Shown one piece after another: positions 16,091-25,099 of a stretch of DNA of 64,000 nucleotides (its first letter is position 1; each line of letters opens with the position of its first letter). The position numbers and the translations under genes were made by a program. The notes beneath the pieces are model-generated. The model did no database searches. It saw nothing but the letters and a program-made list of their open reading frames with translations, and was not told where the DNA came from. Source of the stretch: Candidatus Heimdallarchaeota archaeon (GTDB lineage Archaea; Asgardarchaeota; Heimdallarchaeia; Heimdallarchaeales; Heimdallarchaeaceae). The stretch covers positions 62,001 to 126,000 of the forward strand of contig JAHLWR010000008.1 in NCBI GenBank assembly GCA_019057815.1. Reading direction: 5' to 3'.

Positions 16091-16656
16091 CCAATCCAAT
16101 TTCAAATAGTCTGATGTATCTTGCACAATATTTCAAAGAACATTCTATTCCTTATGTTATTGTTGGTGGAGTAGCTGTGATGATTACAGGACGAACTAGA
16201 ATGACTCAAGATATTGATATTATTCTAGACCATACTATAATTAATAGAGGGAATTTTCTTGCCTTTTTACAAAAAAATGGTTTTGATGCAACATTGTCAG
16301 ACTTTGAGGGTTTTGATGAAAAATCTCACTGTACCATATTCTTCAAGGAAGGGATGTTCAGAATTGATATTAAAGGGATTTATTCAGAATTAGATCAAGA
16401 AAGTATTGATATGGCAATAGATGAAATATTCAATGGTGTTCACTTAAAAATCAATCATCCACTTAATACAGTAGCATTTAAATTAAAATTTGGATCTGAA
16501 CAAGATTACGAAGATGCTTTAGCTGTATATATAAAAAATCTGGAAATAATCAATAGAGAAGAATTAGTGAAAAAAGCCAGTAAAATGATGATAAAGAATG
16601 AACTAAAAGTGTTCTTAAAGGAAGTTGATGAATTCTTAAAAGAAAAGATGGAATAA
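16087..16656 (+). CDS. Nucleotidyltransferase-fold protein (AbiEii/DUF6036-like)
   Basis: 189 residues. The N-terminal third has the nucleotidyltransferase signature VIVGGVAVMITGRTRMTQDIDIIL, with GG at 27-28 and the metal pair D42/D44. A third acidic strand follows in FRIDIKGIYSE. This matches the stand-alone NTases of AbiE-type toxin and MNT/HEPN modules, which transfer nucleotides to tRNA or protein targets. With the overlapping 61-residue gene it forms a probable toxin-antitoxin-like pair. The target cannot be inferred. Confidence 0.7.
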   Translation: MTNPISNSLMYLAQYFKEHSIPYVIVGGVAVMITGRTRMTQDIDIILDHTIINRGNFLAFLQKNGFDATLSDFEGFDEKSHCTIFFKEGMFRIDIKGIYSELDQESIDMAIDEIFNGVHLKINHPLNTVAFKLKFGSEQDYEDALAVYIKNLEIINREELVKKASKMMIKNELKVFLKEVDEFLKEKME

Positions 16657-16918
16657 AATAGCACAAGAATATTTTTTATATTGGAATAGAAGTTTTTCTC
16701 ATATGAATGCTAAAGTTAAGGAAGAAATGGACAAAATGGTGGGATGAAAATAAAATGATATTCAATCTCACAAACAACTAAGACTTTGAAAAATCTTCAG
16801 ACAGAATTTTTTCAATTATGTAACTCGCCTTGTTGCGCAAGAATCAGCGTTTCATCATTTAAGGTCAATTCTATACCAATAATTTCAAAACCTAGGGGTT
16901 TGTTTCAAATGGAAAAAA

Positions 16919-17320
16919 TTAAGTGCATAATTCTAAATCTAAACTATCATCTGTTATGACTTCTCTAATCATTTTGTCAAGATTTCTAAGTTCTAATGGT
17001 TTCATAATATATTTTGATACCCCTAACTCTGATGCTTGATTTTGAAGATTTGACGTAGCTGTAATCAGTAGAATCTTTGTTTTCTGATTATAATTTAGTT
17101 CTTGTAAATCCTCAAGTAATTCTAAACCTGTTTTGTTGGGCATATTATGATCTAATATTATAATATCTGGAGGATTAGCGCTATAATTACAGAATAAGTC
17201 GATTAGAGCCTCTTCTCCATCATATGAATTTCCTACAATTTCATGACCCATTTTCGACAAATATAGTGTATATAAAACATGCAAATCCTTGTCATCTTCA
17301 ACAATATACACTCTTGCCAT
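16919..17320 (-). CDS. Receiver-only response regulator coupled to an AsnC-type regulator
   Basis: 133 residues from ATG 17320; a GTG at 17329 overlapping the upstream stop would add three. Receiver residues are E8/D9/D10, phospho-acceptor D57 (IIILDHNMP), T87 and K107 (YIMKPLE). There is no output domain. The gene follows directly on the DNA-binding protein gene (five bases between the TGA and this ATG), so the receiver and the HTH protein are likely to act as a pair in place of a fused response regulator. Confidence 0.88.
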   Translation of the reverse strand: MARVYIVEDDKDLHVLYTLYLSKMGHEIVGNSYDGEEALIDLFCNYSANPPDIIILDHNMPNKTGLELLEDLQELNYNQKTKILLITATSNLQNQASELGVSKYIMKPLELRNLDKMIREVITDDSLDLELCT

Positions 17321-17325
17321 TATAA

Positions 17326-18558
17326 TCACTCTATTCTATTTGATACGCTTCTTAATTGATTTTTTGATACTTTATCATCAATATCTTGAATGACTTTGTC
17401 ATACATCCAATCCCCATCGTCACGCCACTTTTGTTTATCTATGTTATAATTATGAACGTAAAACCTGTATTTTACAGCGTTATAACCAAAACTATCTAAA
17501 AGATAGGTTGAGAAATTCTCATATGATAACTTCATTAAATAAGCAAATTGTGTTTGATAATATGGTGGTAATGATATAGAGAGGTACAAATCCTTACCAA
17601 AATCTTCTAGATATACACTAAATGGTGGTCTTTCATTTCGAAGTAAATTAAAAATATCTGATTTCTCGTTCTTTGATATTCCTGATATAACATATGCAAA
17701 CCTAATGAACATCGAGAAATATTTCCTATTTACATCTAACCAATAATTTTCAACGTGGTTATCGAGTATTGAATGATATTTCTTTTTGAAGTCTATATAA
17801 ATTGCATTTTCTGTTTTTTCTTCTGAAAAATAATCCTTTATATGTGGTTTGAAACCCTTGGGCAGTCTATGAAATGCTTCTTTATCTTTAGATATATCCA
17901 AATAACTTTTGTATCTTTCTAATAATTGGCTCATTGGAGTTCTCATATTTGTTGTTATGTCTCTCAAAATAAGCAACTGAATCGGGTGATATTCTATCGA
18001 AGAAGATAAATTATTTTTCTTTTGAGTATTGCTATCTTTTTCGCTTATTTTCTTTGAAAAGTAACTTTTTAGATCAAATTCATCGATATCCATTATATTA
18101 TTACAATAAGGCTGAGGATAAAAAATTCTATTTCCTTCCGATTTATACACGAAAAATTTATCACAATATTCCTTATTATTCACCATTTCTAGAAAAGATT
18201 TGAAATGATTGTATGATCCTACTGGAATGTCAAATCTCGCATATAATCCATATTCACTACCGAATATTCTATTTCTAGATGATGCATATGGATGAATATC
18301 ACATGATAATTCTAACAAACTAACTTGACTTAAAGAAGAAACAAGGAATATAACAACATATCTTTGTAAAAGCATACTTTCAGGATTCAGGGAGGAATGT
18401 ACTGTGCGGATAATGTTTCGTGATTCTAAATCCTTTACACGTCGAATAAGAGTTTGTGTTGAAACACCAATTTTTTCAGCTAATACACTATAAGATTTTA
18501 ATGGGTAATTCTCCAATAATCGCAATATTTCAATTGAGTCTGTAGAGAAACCTTTCAT
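17326..18558 (-). CDS. AsnC/Lrp-type winged-helix regulator with a long unknown C-terminal region
   Basis: 410 residues. Residues about 1-60 are an AsnC-like HTH: IEILRLLENYPLKSYSVLAEKIGVSTQTLIRRVKDLE in pieces, then the wing SRNIIRTVHSSLNP. The remaining 350 residues do not look like the usual short AsnC ligand domain and are not recognised. They contain a second stretch resembling a degenerate HTH (IQLLILRDITTNMRTPMSQLLERY) and several aromatic-rich strands, perhaps two repeats of one domain. It is followed at once by a receiver protein gene, which may control its activity. Confidence 0.7.
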   Translation of the reverse strand: MKGFSTDSIEILRLLENYPLKSYSVLAEKIGVSTQTLIRRVKDLESRNIIRTVHSSLNPESMLLQRYVVIFLVSSLSQVSLLELSCDIHPYASSRNRIFGSEYGLYARFDIPVGSYNHFKSFLEMVNNKEYCDKFFVYKSEGNRIFYPQPYCNNIMDIDEFDLKSYFSKKISEKDSNTQKKNNLSSSIEYHPIQLLILRDITTNMRTPMSQLLERYKSYLDISKDKEAFHRLPKGFKPHIKDYFSEEKTENAIYIDFKKKYHSILDNHVENYWLDVNRKYFSMFIRFAYVISGISKNEKSDIFNLLRNERPPFSVYLEDFGKDLYLSISLPPYYQTQFAYLMKLSYENFSTYLLDSFGYNAVKYRFYVHNYNIDKQKWRDDGDWMYDKVIQDIDDKVSKNQLRSVSNRIE

Positions 18559-18607
18559 TTATGTCACTCACGGTTGGTGTATCACTATTTGTACTATTGA
18601 CACGTTT

Positions 18608-19066
18608 TTATGGACCTGGAGATAACCCTCCATCTGGGGGGTAGTCTGGATCTCCACCAGGAGGATCAAAAGGTTTTATACTAATTAGGAAAGCACTTTG
18701 ATCTCCATTCACAATCTCAAACCAAACTCTGAAAATATACATCCCACTTTCATAAGCTATATTAATAAAGTAGAATTTGTAAACAATTTCCGTTTCCGTC
18801 CTTATATGGTTATCTCTATAAATAGAGTAGAGTAAATCTCCATGGAATATTACTGAAGCTTCAAGTGTTAAGAAATTAGTTCCTTCCCACATTCTTAGGT
18901 ATACTTCAGCATACACATCATCGAATTTCCCATCACCATCTAAGTCGCAATATCCCACATATTCAATTCTTATTCTGGGATTTAGCGCACTGACATTGAA
19001 AACTTGGAGAAATAAAAACGCTACAAGCAGTACAAATAACCCTTTTAGTACTTTTTTCAGTTTCAT
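18608..19066 (-). CDS. Secreted beta-rich protein with an EF-like calcium loop
   Basis: 152 residues from ATG 19066; a TTG at 19075 is also possible and lies about 25 bases after a TATA box (19096-19103 on the reverse strand). The signal peptide is MKLKKVLKGLFVLLVAFLFL, ending near VSA-LNP. The mature part begins with RIEYVGYCDLDGDGKFDDVYAE, whose DLDGDGKFDD resembles an EF-hand/dockerin loop, then continues in beta-strands and ends in a Pro/Gly-rich tail (PPGGDPDYPPDGG). There is no membrane anchor. A decayed relative may lie at 6921-7133. The function is unknown. Confidence 0.65.
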   Translation of the reverse strand: MKLKKVLKGLFVLLVAFLFLQVFNVSALNPRIRIEYVGYCDLDGDGKFDDVYAEVYLRMWEGTNFLTLEASVIFHGDLLYSIYRDNHIRTETEIVYKFYFINIAYESGMYIFRVWFEIVNGDQSAFLISIKPFDPPGGDPDYPPDGGLSPGP

Positions 19067-19245
19067 ATGTACCAAGTGACTATTAGTTCCATACGTTATA
19101 TAAACATATAGAAATGTTGGTCATTAAATCTATTTGTTTATAGGATTATGTTGATTTTCATCATAGTGGCTTTAGCTTCACAGTTTTAAAATAGATAAAT
19201 TACAGGACCAAAAGTATATTTATTGAAGACTCAATACTTAAAATA

Positions 19246-20199
19246 CTAACCTAACGATTTTTCATTTTTCCTTTTTCTTCTTTCAATAATATAAATAACG
19301 ATTATTGCTATACCAACTGCTGATATATTGATTACTTCATCTTTTAAAGTATCAACGATTTCACCTGGTTGTAAACCGTATTCAAACAATTCCCAGAGTA
19401 GATGGCCTCCTGCTACTATTACTCCAGATATCCATTTATTCCTTATAAAACTCCATAAAAGCAGTACAATAACTACACTCATCATGAAATGTAAGAATTT
19501 GTCGAATGAATACCAAGATTGTCCATATAGAAATATATCTAGATAGCCACCTGGAAACCAAGGAAATCCTGCTATGGTTTCAAGAGTCATAGTACTGAAA
19601 ATTATACTGTAAAGCAAAGGTGTTGTACAGAATTCATATGCCCTCTCATTTAGTTTTCCACCTTCTTTCATACTTGAGTAGATAACAAAGAATAATCCTG
19701 ATAAAATGAAAGTTACAGAAAATTGAATCTTGTGATAGATGTCTATGTACCAAGTTGGATCCACGAAATAGGGAACAGGATTAGAAAAAAAGAAACTTAC
19801 TATCAGAATAGCTGCTACTGGTATAATGATCATAACAATTCCCCACCATGATTTAGGCATCTTACGTAGATTTCTTCTTTTTCGACCATGATTAATTGAT
19901 AGAGTTAGAAATACAATAAAGAAAAAGAAACCAGCCATTATCCAATGTTTAAAGACATAATAGTGAATTGTCTTCCCTAGAACTATCTTCAAGAGAGAAT
20001 CTGGAATGGATGTATATTCATAGATACTAGATAATCCTTTCAATATTGGTTCAGGTTCTGTAGCGGTTGACATAATAGATAATGTGTCAACAAGAGTTGC
20101 TAGCCATTCTATTATGAAAAAGAAAGCAAGCGTTATTTTCAGTACTAATAAAGCTATTGAGAGGATTCTTTTCCAGTCTATTGGTTCCTTTTCAGTCAT
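19246..20199 (-). CDS. Multi-pass membrane protein, DUF2238/YjdF-like C-terminal half
   Basis: 317 residues with about eight hydrophobic segments. The C-terminal half has the arrangement DKFLHFMMS, then GGHLLWELFEYG, then DTLKDEVINISAVGI, which resembles the conserved H-x(n)-W-E-x-x-E-Y and DTxxDxxxN motifs of DUF2238/YjdF membrane proteins. The N-terminal half (two or three helices with short loops) is not recognised. Function unknown. It lies alone, 45 bases from the convergent end of the amidohydrolase unit on the same strand. Confidence 0.6.
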   Translation of the reverse strand: MTEKEPIDWKRILSIALLVLKITLAFFFIIEWLATLVDTLSIMSTATEPEPILKGLSSIYEYTSIPDSLLKIVLGKTIHYYVFKHWIMAGFFFFIVFLTLSINHGRKRRNLRKMPKSWWGIVMIIIPVAAILIVSFFFSNPVPYFVDPTWYIDIYHKIQFSVTFILSGLFFVIYSSMKEGGKLNERAYEFCTTPLLYSIIFSTMTLETIAGFPWFPGGYLDIFLYGQSWYSFDKFLHFMMSVVIVLLLWSFIRNKWISGVIVAGGHLLWELFEYGLQPGEIVDTLKDEVINISAVGIAIIVIYIIERRKRKNEKSLG

Positions 20200-20244
20200 T
20201 TCTTAACACTAATCTGTTGTTTGTAAAATTCAAGAATAACGGTG

Positions 20245-21417
20245 TTAACTAGTAGATTTTTTAAATTCTTCTGTCATCTTTTTCACAAGCTCAGAATCAG
20301 TGAAAACCTCTATTGCTGTCATTGCCAGTGCTTTTGCTGCTGTTAGCATTGCTTTTTGTCCCTTTTCTGAAATAGATGCTTTAGCAAATTCTCTTGAATG
20401 TGCTGCAATATCCTCTTCTGCGATTGCTATATAAGGATGGATAGTTGGGCATTCGTGACTAACATTACCTATATCGCTAGATCCTAGACCGCTTTCAGGA
20501 GATATAGGTTTTATAGGTTCTCCTAAAGTTTCAAGGTTTTTTAGAAAAGAGTGTCCCAAGGTTATATTTACATTTCTTGATTTGTAAGGCTGTCCAACTC
20601 TCTTAAACTCCATCCTCGCTCCTGTACTTAGAGCTGCTCCTTCAGCGCATTTTTTCACTTTTTCAATTAGTTCCTGACAATAGTTATTATCAAGTGCACG
20701 AACATAAAATGAAGCAGTGGCATAATCGGGGACAATATTTGGTTTTACACCGCCATGTGTAATAATTCCATGAATTCTAGCATCACTTGTTATATGTTGT
20801 CGTAGAGCATTGATGGAGTTAAAAGTCTGTATGACTGCATCTAATGCATTAATACCTTTTTCAGGGACAGCAGAAGCATGAGCTGGTTTACCAAAAAATT
20901 CTATCGCTATCTCAGTTACTGCTAATCCTTTTCTTCCTACCATCGTATGATTAGCTGAAGGGTGAAACATCATAGCAGCATTAACACCATCAAAAAGACC
21001 AGCGCGAATCATGTAAATTTTTCCTCCTCCCCCCTCTTCAGCTGGTGTTCCCATGAATATTAGTTTTCCTGGTAATTCAGATTTTATTGAACCTAGAGCT
21101 AAAACCGCACCAAGAGCAGATGCAGCAATTAAATTATGACCACAAGCATGATCAATCTCAGGTAAAGCATCATATTCCCCTAGAATGGCTACAGTTTGAC
21201 CTTCAGATTTATCAGGATGAACAGCGTAAATAGCTGTTTCCAAGTCAGCTACACCCAATTTTGTTTCAAAACCAGCGTCTTGAAGCTTATTAGTAAGAAG
21301 TTTAGATGCTTTAAATTCTTTAAAAGCAACCTCAGGATTGTTGAAAATCTCTTTGCTAACTTTAAACAACAAATCCTTATTCTTATCTATGTATAAACAA
21401 ACTTTTTCTTTCAACAT
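20245..21417 (-). CDS. M20-family amidohydrolase (M20D, PM20D2/AbgB-like)
   Basis: 390 residues. Zinc-enzyme motifs are GEYDALPEIDHACGHN (Asp and the HACGHN box near 103-108), GTPAEEGGGGK (catalytic Glu), and a late His in ECPTIHPYIA. The dimerisation domain starts around GRKGLAVTEIAIEFFGKPAHAS. The HACGH form marks the M20D branch, which cleaves N-acyl, aminobenzoyl-glutamate or dipeptide amide bonds. The substrate cannot be chosen from sequence. Monocistronic by spacing. Confidence 0.88.
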   Translation of the reverse strand: MLKEKVCLYIDKNKDLLFKVSKEIFNNPEVAFKEFKASKLLTNKLQDAGFETKLGVADLETAIYAVHPDKSEGQTVAILGEYDALPEIDHACGHNLIAASALGAVLALGSIKSELPGKLIFMGTPAEEGGGGKIYMIRAGLFDGVNAAMMFHPSANHTMVGRKGLAVTEIAIEFFGKPAHASAVPEKGINALDAVIQTFNSINALRQHITSDARIHGIITHGGVKPNIVPDYATASFYVRALDNNYCQELIEKVKKCAEGAALSTGARMEFKRVGQPYKSRNVNITLGHSFLKNLETLGEPIKPISPESGLGSSDIGNVSHECPTIHPYIAIAEEDIAAHSREFAKASISEKGQKAMLTAAKALAMTAIEVFTDSELVKKMTEEFKKSTS

Positions 21418-21572
21418 AAAACTCTATATTGCTTATTTTGCTAGATTATAAAAATATGCTTTCGTTTTTATTCATTTAGCCATCAAGATCCTAAATAATA
21501 CTATTTGCAAACATTGTAAAAATCTAGTGAAAAGCAATTTGAACATATCTTATACGAAATTCTATCTAAACG

Positions 21573-21580
21573 TTTATAAA
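21573..21580 (+). promoter_or_regulatory. TATA box for the second TPR protein gene
   Basis: TTTATAAA centred 25 bases before the TTG at 21601, the same geometry as the TTG-started TPR gene at 9156. Confidence 0.45.
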
Positions 21581-21600
21581 AGCTCTCTACGGCACTTATA

Positions 21601-23709
21601 TTGAGTAAGTTGATGGAACTGGCAAAATACATTCCTTTTCTTACTTCTACAGATAAGGAGGTTCTAGGAGGGCAACTAAATCCAGATGATTATAGTACTC
21701 TTTATGAGTATTATACTTTTGTAATTGATAATTGGGAATCTATTAATTCAATAGAACTCCCTTCAATTTATCAAGCTATCTTATCTTATGTTTTAACGAT
21801 ATATTTTGATTTTCAAAAATTAGGAGAATTTTACTACAAATATCCAACAATAGAAGTAGCAGCAACTTATTTGAGGATTTTAACAAGACAAAGTCAAAAA
21901 GAGAAAATCGATGAAATCATAAGTAAATTTCCTATAAATGAAATGGTAGAAGCACCAATTTATTCTCAATCAGATTTACTAATTTGGAAAATATATTTCC
22001 ATGTTTATAATCATGATTTCGACAAAGCAAGAGAACTTATCTTAATAGCTGAAAATCTTTTAAACAAGATAAATGAAAAAGAGGAATACTCAATACTATA
22101 CAAACAACAAACATCCCTGCTTTTCTATGTTAAAGCACTACTCTATAATATGACAAAGAAGATTCAACAGTCTCTAATAGATAACATTCAAGGAATTAAA
22201 ATTTTAGAAGAAAGTAAAACCTACGATAGTTTCATTCTTGGAACTTTATATAATATGTATGGTGGTACCTTAATGGGAGCAGGAGACCCTATAGCGAAAG
22301 ACAAATTTAAAACAGGGCTTAGTTACTTTTCTCAAAATAAAATTGAGAGAGGAATGGCAGTATGTCAAGCTAATATTGCGTCATTGTTAATACAAGAAGG
22401 AAGATTTGATGAAGCTTTGAGCTATTTTTATGATTTTGTAGAAATAATGGAAAAATATCAGGATCAAAGAAATATATTAGTGATATTTAATCATATATAT
22501 TCTTGTTTGAAATCATTAGGAAGAATGAACGAAGCTGAAGAATATTTAAACGAAGCATTCAAACGAATGGAGGAGCACAATCTAGAAAATGATGACATAT
22601 TCCTTGACGCTTCTGAATTCTATGCAATCGAGGGAAATTTCAAATTAGCAGAAAAACATTTAGAGAAATATGCTGAGGTATTAAAAGTAAAAGAAGAGGA
22701 AGAAACATTAACAAGTGCAACTTGTTTAATACATAAGGGATTTATTGAGCTAAAAAAGAAAAACATGTATGAATCTGAGCAACATTTACTTGAAGGAATT
22801 CAAATTGCTAAGAATAACCTTTCCGCTCCATTAAGCTTACAAGGTATAATATATCTAATTGAATTATTAATCAGTAAATACCGAACAGAAGAAGATAGTC
22901 TATCAAAACAAAAAATCATAGATGATATTGAATTATATAGTCAAGAGTGTGTAATTCTACTTCGAGAATATAAGTCTAATTTTCAAATGGTAAACTACGA
23001 ACTACTTTTAGCAACAACATATATTTTATCAAGTAAACTTGAACTTGCTTGGGATGTGTTGAAAAGAACATCTCAAGTCTGTAAACAATATAATTTTCAA
23101 AATCAGTTAGAAAAAGTTGAAAAAAATATTAGAATTGTACAAGAACTTAAATCAAATCAGAAAAAGTCTGAATTGGGAAAAGATATAATTAAGATGCGCT
23201 CTGATATTGAGCTCTCAATGGTAGATTATTCTGCAAAAGGAGTCAAAGATATTACTATTCTTACTGAAACGGATGAGAAACCACTACTTATATTTTTATT
23301 AGTTATTCTACCATCTGGTTTACCTTGTTATTCTTACAATTTCAAGACAGATAGAATTAGTGATAATGAAATTCTGATAGCTGGGTTAATAAATGCAATA
23401 CAGAATTTTAGTTCCGAGATATCCTTGAAGAAGGGAGTTTTTAGAATGCTGGAACACTCAGATTACATAGTATTGCTTGAACCTAGAGATAATTTTTCTA
23501 TTGCTATGTTTACAGACAGTTTCTCATATGAACTCAAAAAACATGTACTTGAATTCGCAAACAATGTAGAAAAAATCATTGATATTTTAGCTAAAAAGGA
23601 TTTTGTGAAAGTAGAGGAAGTTGAAGTAATAACAATCAAACTAGACAAGCTGATAAGAGAGATATTTCAATCTACTGAAATACCTATTCTTAATAGTAAA
23701 CACAATTGA
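21601..23709 (+). CDS. TPR-repeat protein with the same C-terminal sensor-like domain
   Basis: 702 residues from TTG 21601 (or 698 from ATG 21613). TPR-type helix pairs run from about 130 to 510 (for example LLIQEGRFDEALSYFYDFVE and LKSLGRMNEAEEYLNEAFK). The C-terminal domain (about 565-665) contains LLIFLLVILPSGLPCYSY, ILIAGLINAIQNFSSEI, HSDYIVLLEPRDNFSIAMFT and a final helix. It aligns in order with the C-terminal domain of the 7354-9156 protein (ILLTIVSDDGISLF, LVSGFLSAINTFGAEVF, HQDYTILIRQREKFLFCYVY). An adaptor or regulatory scaffold is the likely role. Part of its 3' end is duplicated at 24872-25028. Confidence 0.78.
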   Translation: MSKLMELAKYIPFLTSTDKEVLGGQLNPDDYSTLYEYYTFVIDNWESINSIELPSIYQAILSYVLTIYFDFQKLGEFYYKYPTIEVAATYLRILTRQSQKEKIDEIISKFPINEMVEAPIYSQSDLLIWKIYFHVYNHDFDKARELILIAENLLNKINEKEEYSILYKQQTSLLFYVKALLYNMTKKIQQSLIDNIQGIKILEESKTYDSFILGTLYNMYGGTLMGAGDPIAKDKFKTGLSYFSQNKIERGMAVCQANIASLLIQEGRFDEALSYFYDFVEIMEKYQDQRNILVIFNHIYSCLKSLGRMNEAEEYLNEAFKRMEEHNLENDDIFLDASEFYAIEGNFKLAEKHLEKYAEVLKVKEEEETLTSATCLIHKGFIELKKKNMYESEQHLLEGIQIAKNNLSAPLSLQGIIYLIELLISKYRTEEDSLSKQKIIDDIELYSQECVILLREYKSNFQMVNYELLLATTYILSSKLELAWDVLKRTSQVCKQYNFQNQLEKVEKNIRIVQELKSNQKKSELGKDIIKMRSDIELSMVDYSAKGVKDITILTETDEKPLLIFLLVILPSGLPCYSYNFKTDRISDNEILIAGLINAIQNFSSEISLKKGVFRMLEHSDYIVLLEPRDNFSIAMFTDSFSYELKKHVLEFANNVEKIIDILAKKDFVKVEEVEVITIKLDKLIREIFQSTEIPILNSKHN

Positions 23710-23715
23710 AATACG

Positions 23716-23751
23716 TTTTTTTTGATTTTCATTTTTCTTTCTTTTTATTTT
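23716..23751 (+). terminator. Poly-T terminator after the TPR gene
   Basis: Four T-rich runs (T8, then TTTT, TTTTT and TTTTT separated by single other bases) start 7 bases after the stop. This is the usual form of archaeal intrinsic terminators. Confidence 0.5.
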
Positions 23752-23803
23752 AACAATGAATTCTTATCAAGTAGCTAGAAAATACTAATTCTTGAGTTAT
23801 AAA

Positions 23804-23811
23804 TTTATATA
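23804..23811 (+). promoter_or_regulatory. TATA box for the alpha/beta hydrolase gene
   Basis: TTTATATA centred 28 bases before the ATG at 23836, implying a leaderless or nearly leaderless transcript. Confidence 0.45.
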
Positions 23812-23835
23812 CACTATTACTTTAGGGCAATAACA

Positions 23836-24813
23836 ATGGAACAAGAGAATGATAGATTTTTACTCTCAGATGAAAAACTTCAAACAATCCAAGATTTATT
23901 AAAGGAAAACCAAAGAGATGTTCCAGCTTTTACAGATGAAGGAATATGTGATGAGTTCTATGTTCCTGTCAAAGATGGAGAGTTAAGAGTATTTCATCAC
24001 AAACCTGAAAAAATTGAAGTTAAAAGACCTATACTCTTTCTTCCTGGTTTTACTGCTAATCCTCTAACTTGGGTAGATTTTCATAAAACACACCAAGGTT
24101 TTACAGAGTATTTTTACATTGAGTCACGTGAAAAAAATTCTAGCAGATTAAAGAAGAGCAAAGATACTTTATTTACAGTTGATCAATGTGCTCAAGATTT
24201 ACGAGATGTTATCAAATACCTTGGATTTGCAAATAGAGATTATGTATTACATGGTTCAAGTTATGGAGGAGCTATCGTTTTGCAAAGTCTTATTAGAGAA
24301 TATATTAATCCTCCAACAGCTATTGTTTTTGACCCTATAGCTTTATGGGTTTATGGAGGTCCTATAATACACGCTATAATTCAAATTATTCCACCGAAAA
24401 TATTAGGGAAATTGCGTTTACTTATCACTCATATAGCATTAAGATCTATGAAAAATAAAAATCAAAAGAAAAGGATGATAGAATTTATTAAAGGGGGAGA
24501 TATCAGTAAATTTCAAAAAAGTACAAAACAAAATAGGAAATTTAATATCATCGACAAACTTCAAAAAATCAATAATGAAGTTTTCGTTTTTACTGGACCT
24601 TTGGACAAATATCACCCTAGAATAGCCTATTATAGTTATGCTAAAGAAATACCAAAAGGAAGATTCTTCTTCATGGAAACAGAAGAAAAACAACGACAAC
24701 TCCTTGCTGGGTTAATAGCTACAGCTTTTTCCAAAGTATCAAGTGACGAGGGTGTCCCTCAGATATTACTTCCCTTTGAAATTCCCATAGATAGAAGTAA
24801 AGGGGAAAAATAA
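23836..24813 (+). CDS. Alpha/beta-hydrolase-fold protein
   Basis: 325 residues. The oxyanion segment is ILFLPGFTANPLTW (66-79) and the nucleophile elbow is LHGSSYGGA, with S142 in G-x-S-x-G. A candidate acid is the Asp in FTGPLDKYHP. The catalytic His near the C-terminus is not obvious, so activity is uncertain. The residues between elbow and acid (about 150-240) are basic and helical and probably form a lid. The substrate is unknown. It sits between the TPR gene and a duplicated fragment of that gene, so it may have been inserted into a duplication. Confidence 0.75.
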   Translation: MEQENDRFLLSDEKLQTIQDLLKENQRDVPAFTDEGICDEFYVPVKDGELRVFHHKPEKIEVKRPILFLPGFTANPLTWVDFHKTHQGFTEYFYIESREKNSSRLKKSKDTLFTVDQCAQDLRDVIKYLGFANRDYVLHGSSYGGAIVLQSLIREYINPPTAIVFDPIALWVYGGPIIHAIIQIIPPKILGKLRLLITHIALRSMKNKNQKKRMIEFIKGGDISKFQKSTKQNRKFNIIDKLQKINNEVFVFTGPLDKYHPRIAYYSYAKEIPKGRFFFMETEEKQRQLLAGLIATAFSKVSSDEGVPQILLPFEIPIDRSKGEK

Positions 24814-24871
24814 CAGATTGAATTCTAAAATCTGGTTTACTTATTATTGATTCATTAAAGAAACTGCCAGA

Positions 24872-25083
24872 TATAATTTTTCACTATTGCTATGTTTACA
24901 GAGAGTTTCTCATATGAACTTAAAGAACATGCACTTGAATTCGCAAACAAAGTCGAAAAAGTCATTGATATTTTAGCTAAGAAGGATTTTGTGAAAGCAG
25001 AGGAAGTTGAGGTAATAACAACCAAATCGACTTATCTTATCGTATTTATTGGATATCTTACTTTGTTATCAACTAGATTATAA
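24872..25083 (+). pseudogene. Duplicated 3' fragment of the upstream TPR gene
   Basis: 24872-25028 repeats 23484-23640 almost base for base. The translated pieces are MFTESFSYELKEHALEFANK here and MFTDSFSYELKKHVLEFANN there, followed by VEKVIDILAKKDFVKAEEVEVIT here. Beyond the repeat the frame runs into unrelated codons until 25083. It lacks every upstream part of the protein and a promoter, so it is a remnant, not a gene. Confidence 0.75.
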
Positions 25084-25099
25084 CTTACAAAACAATTAC

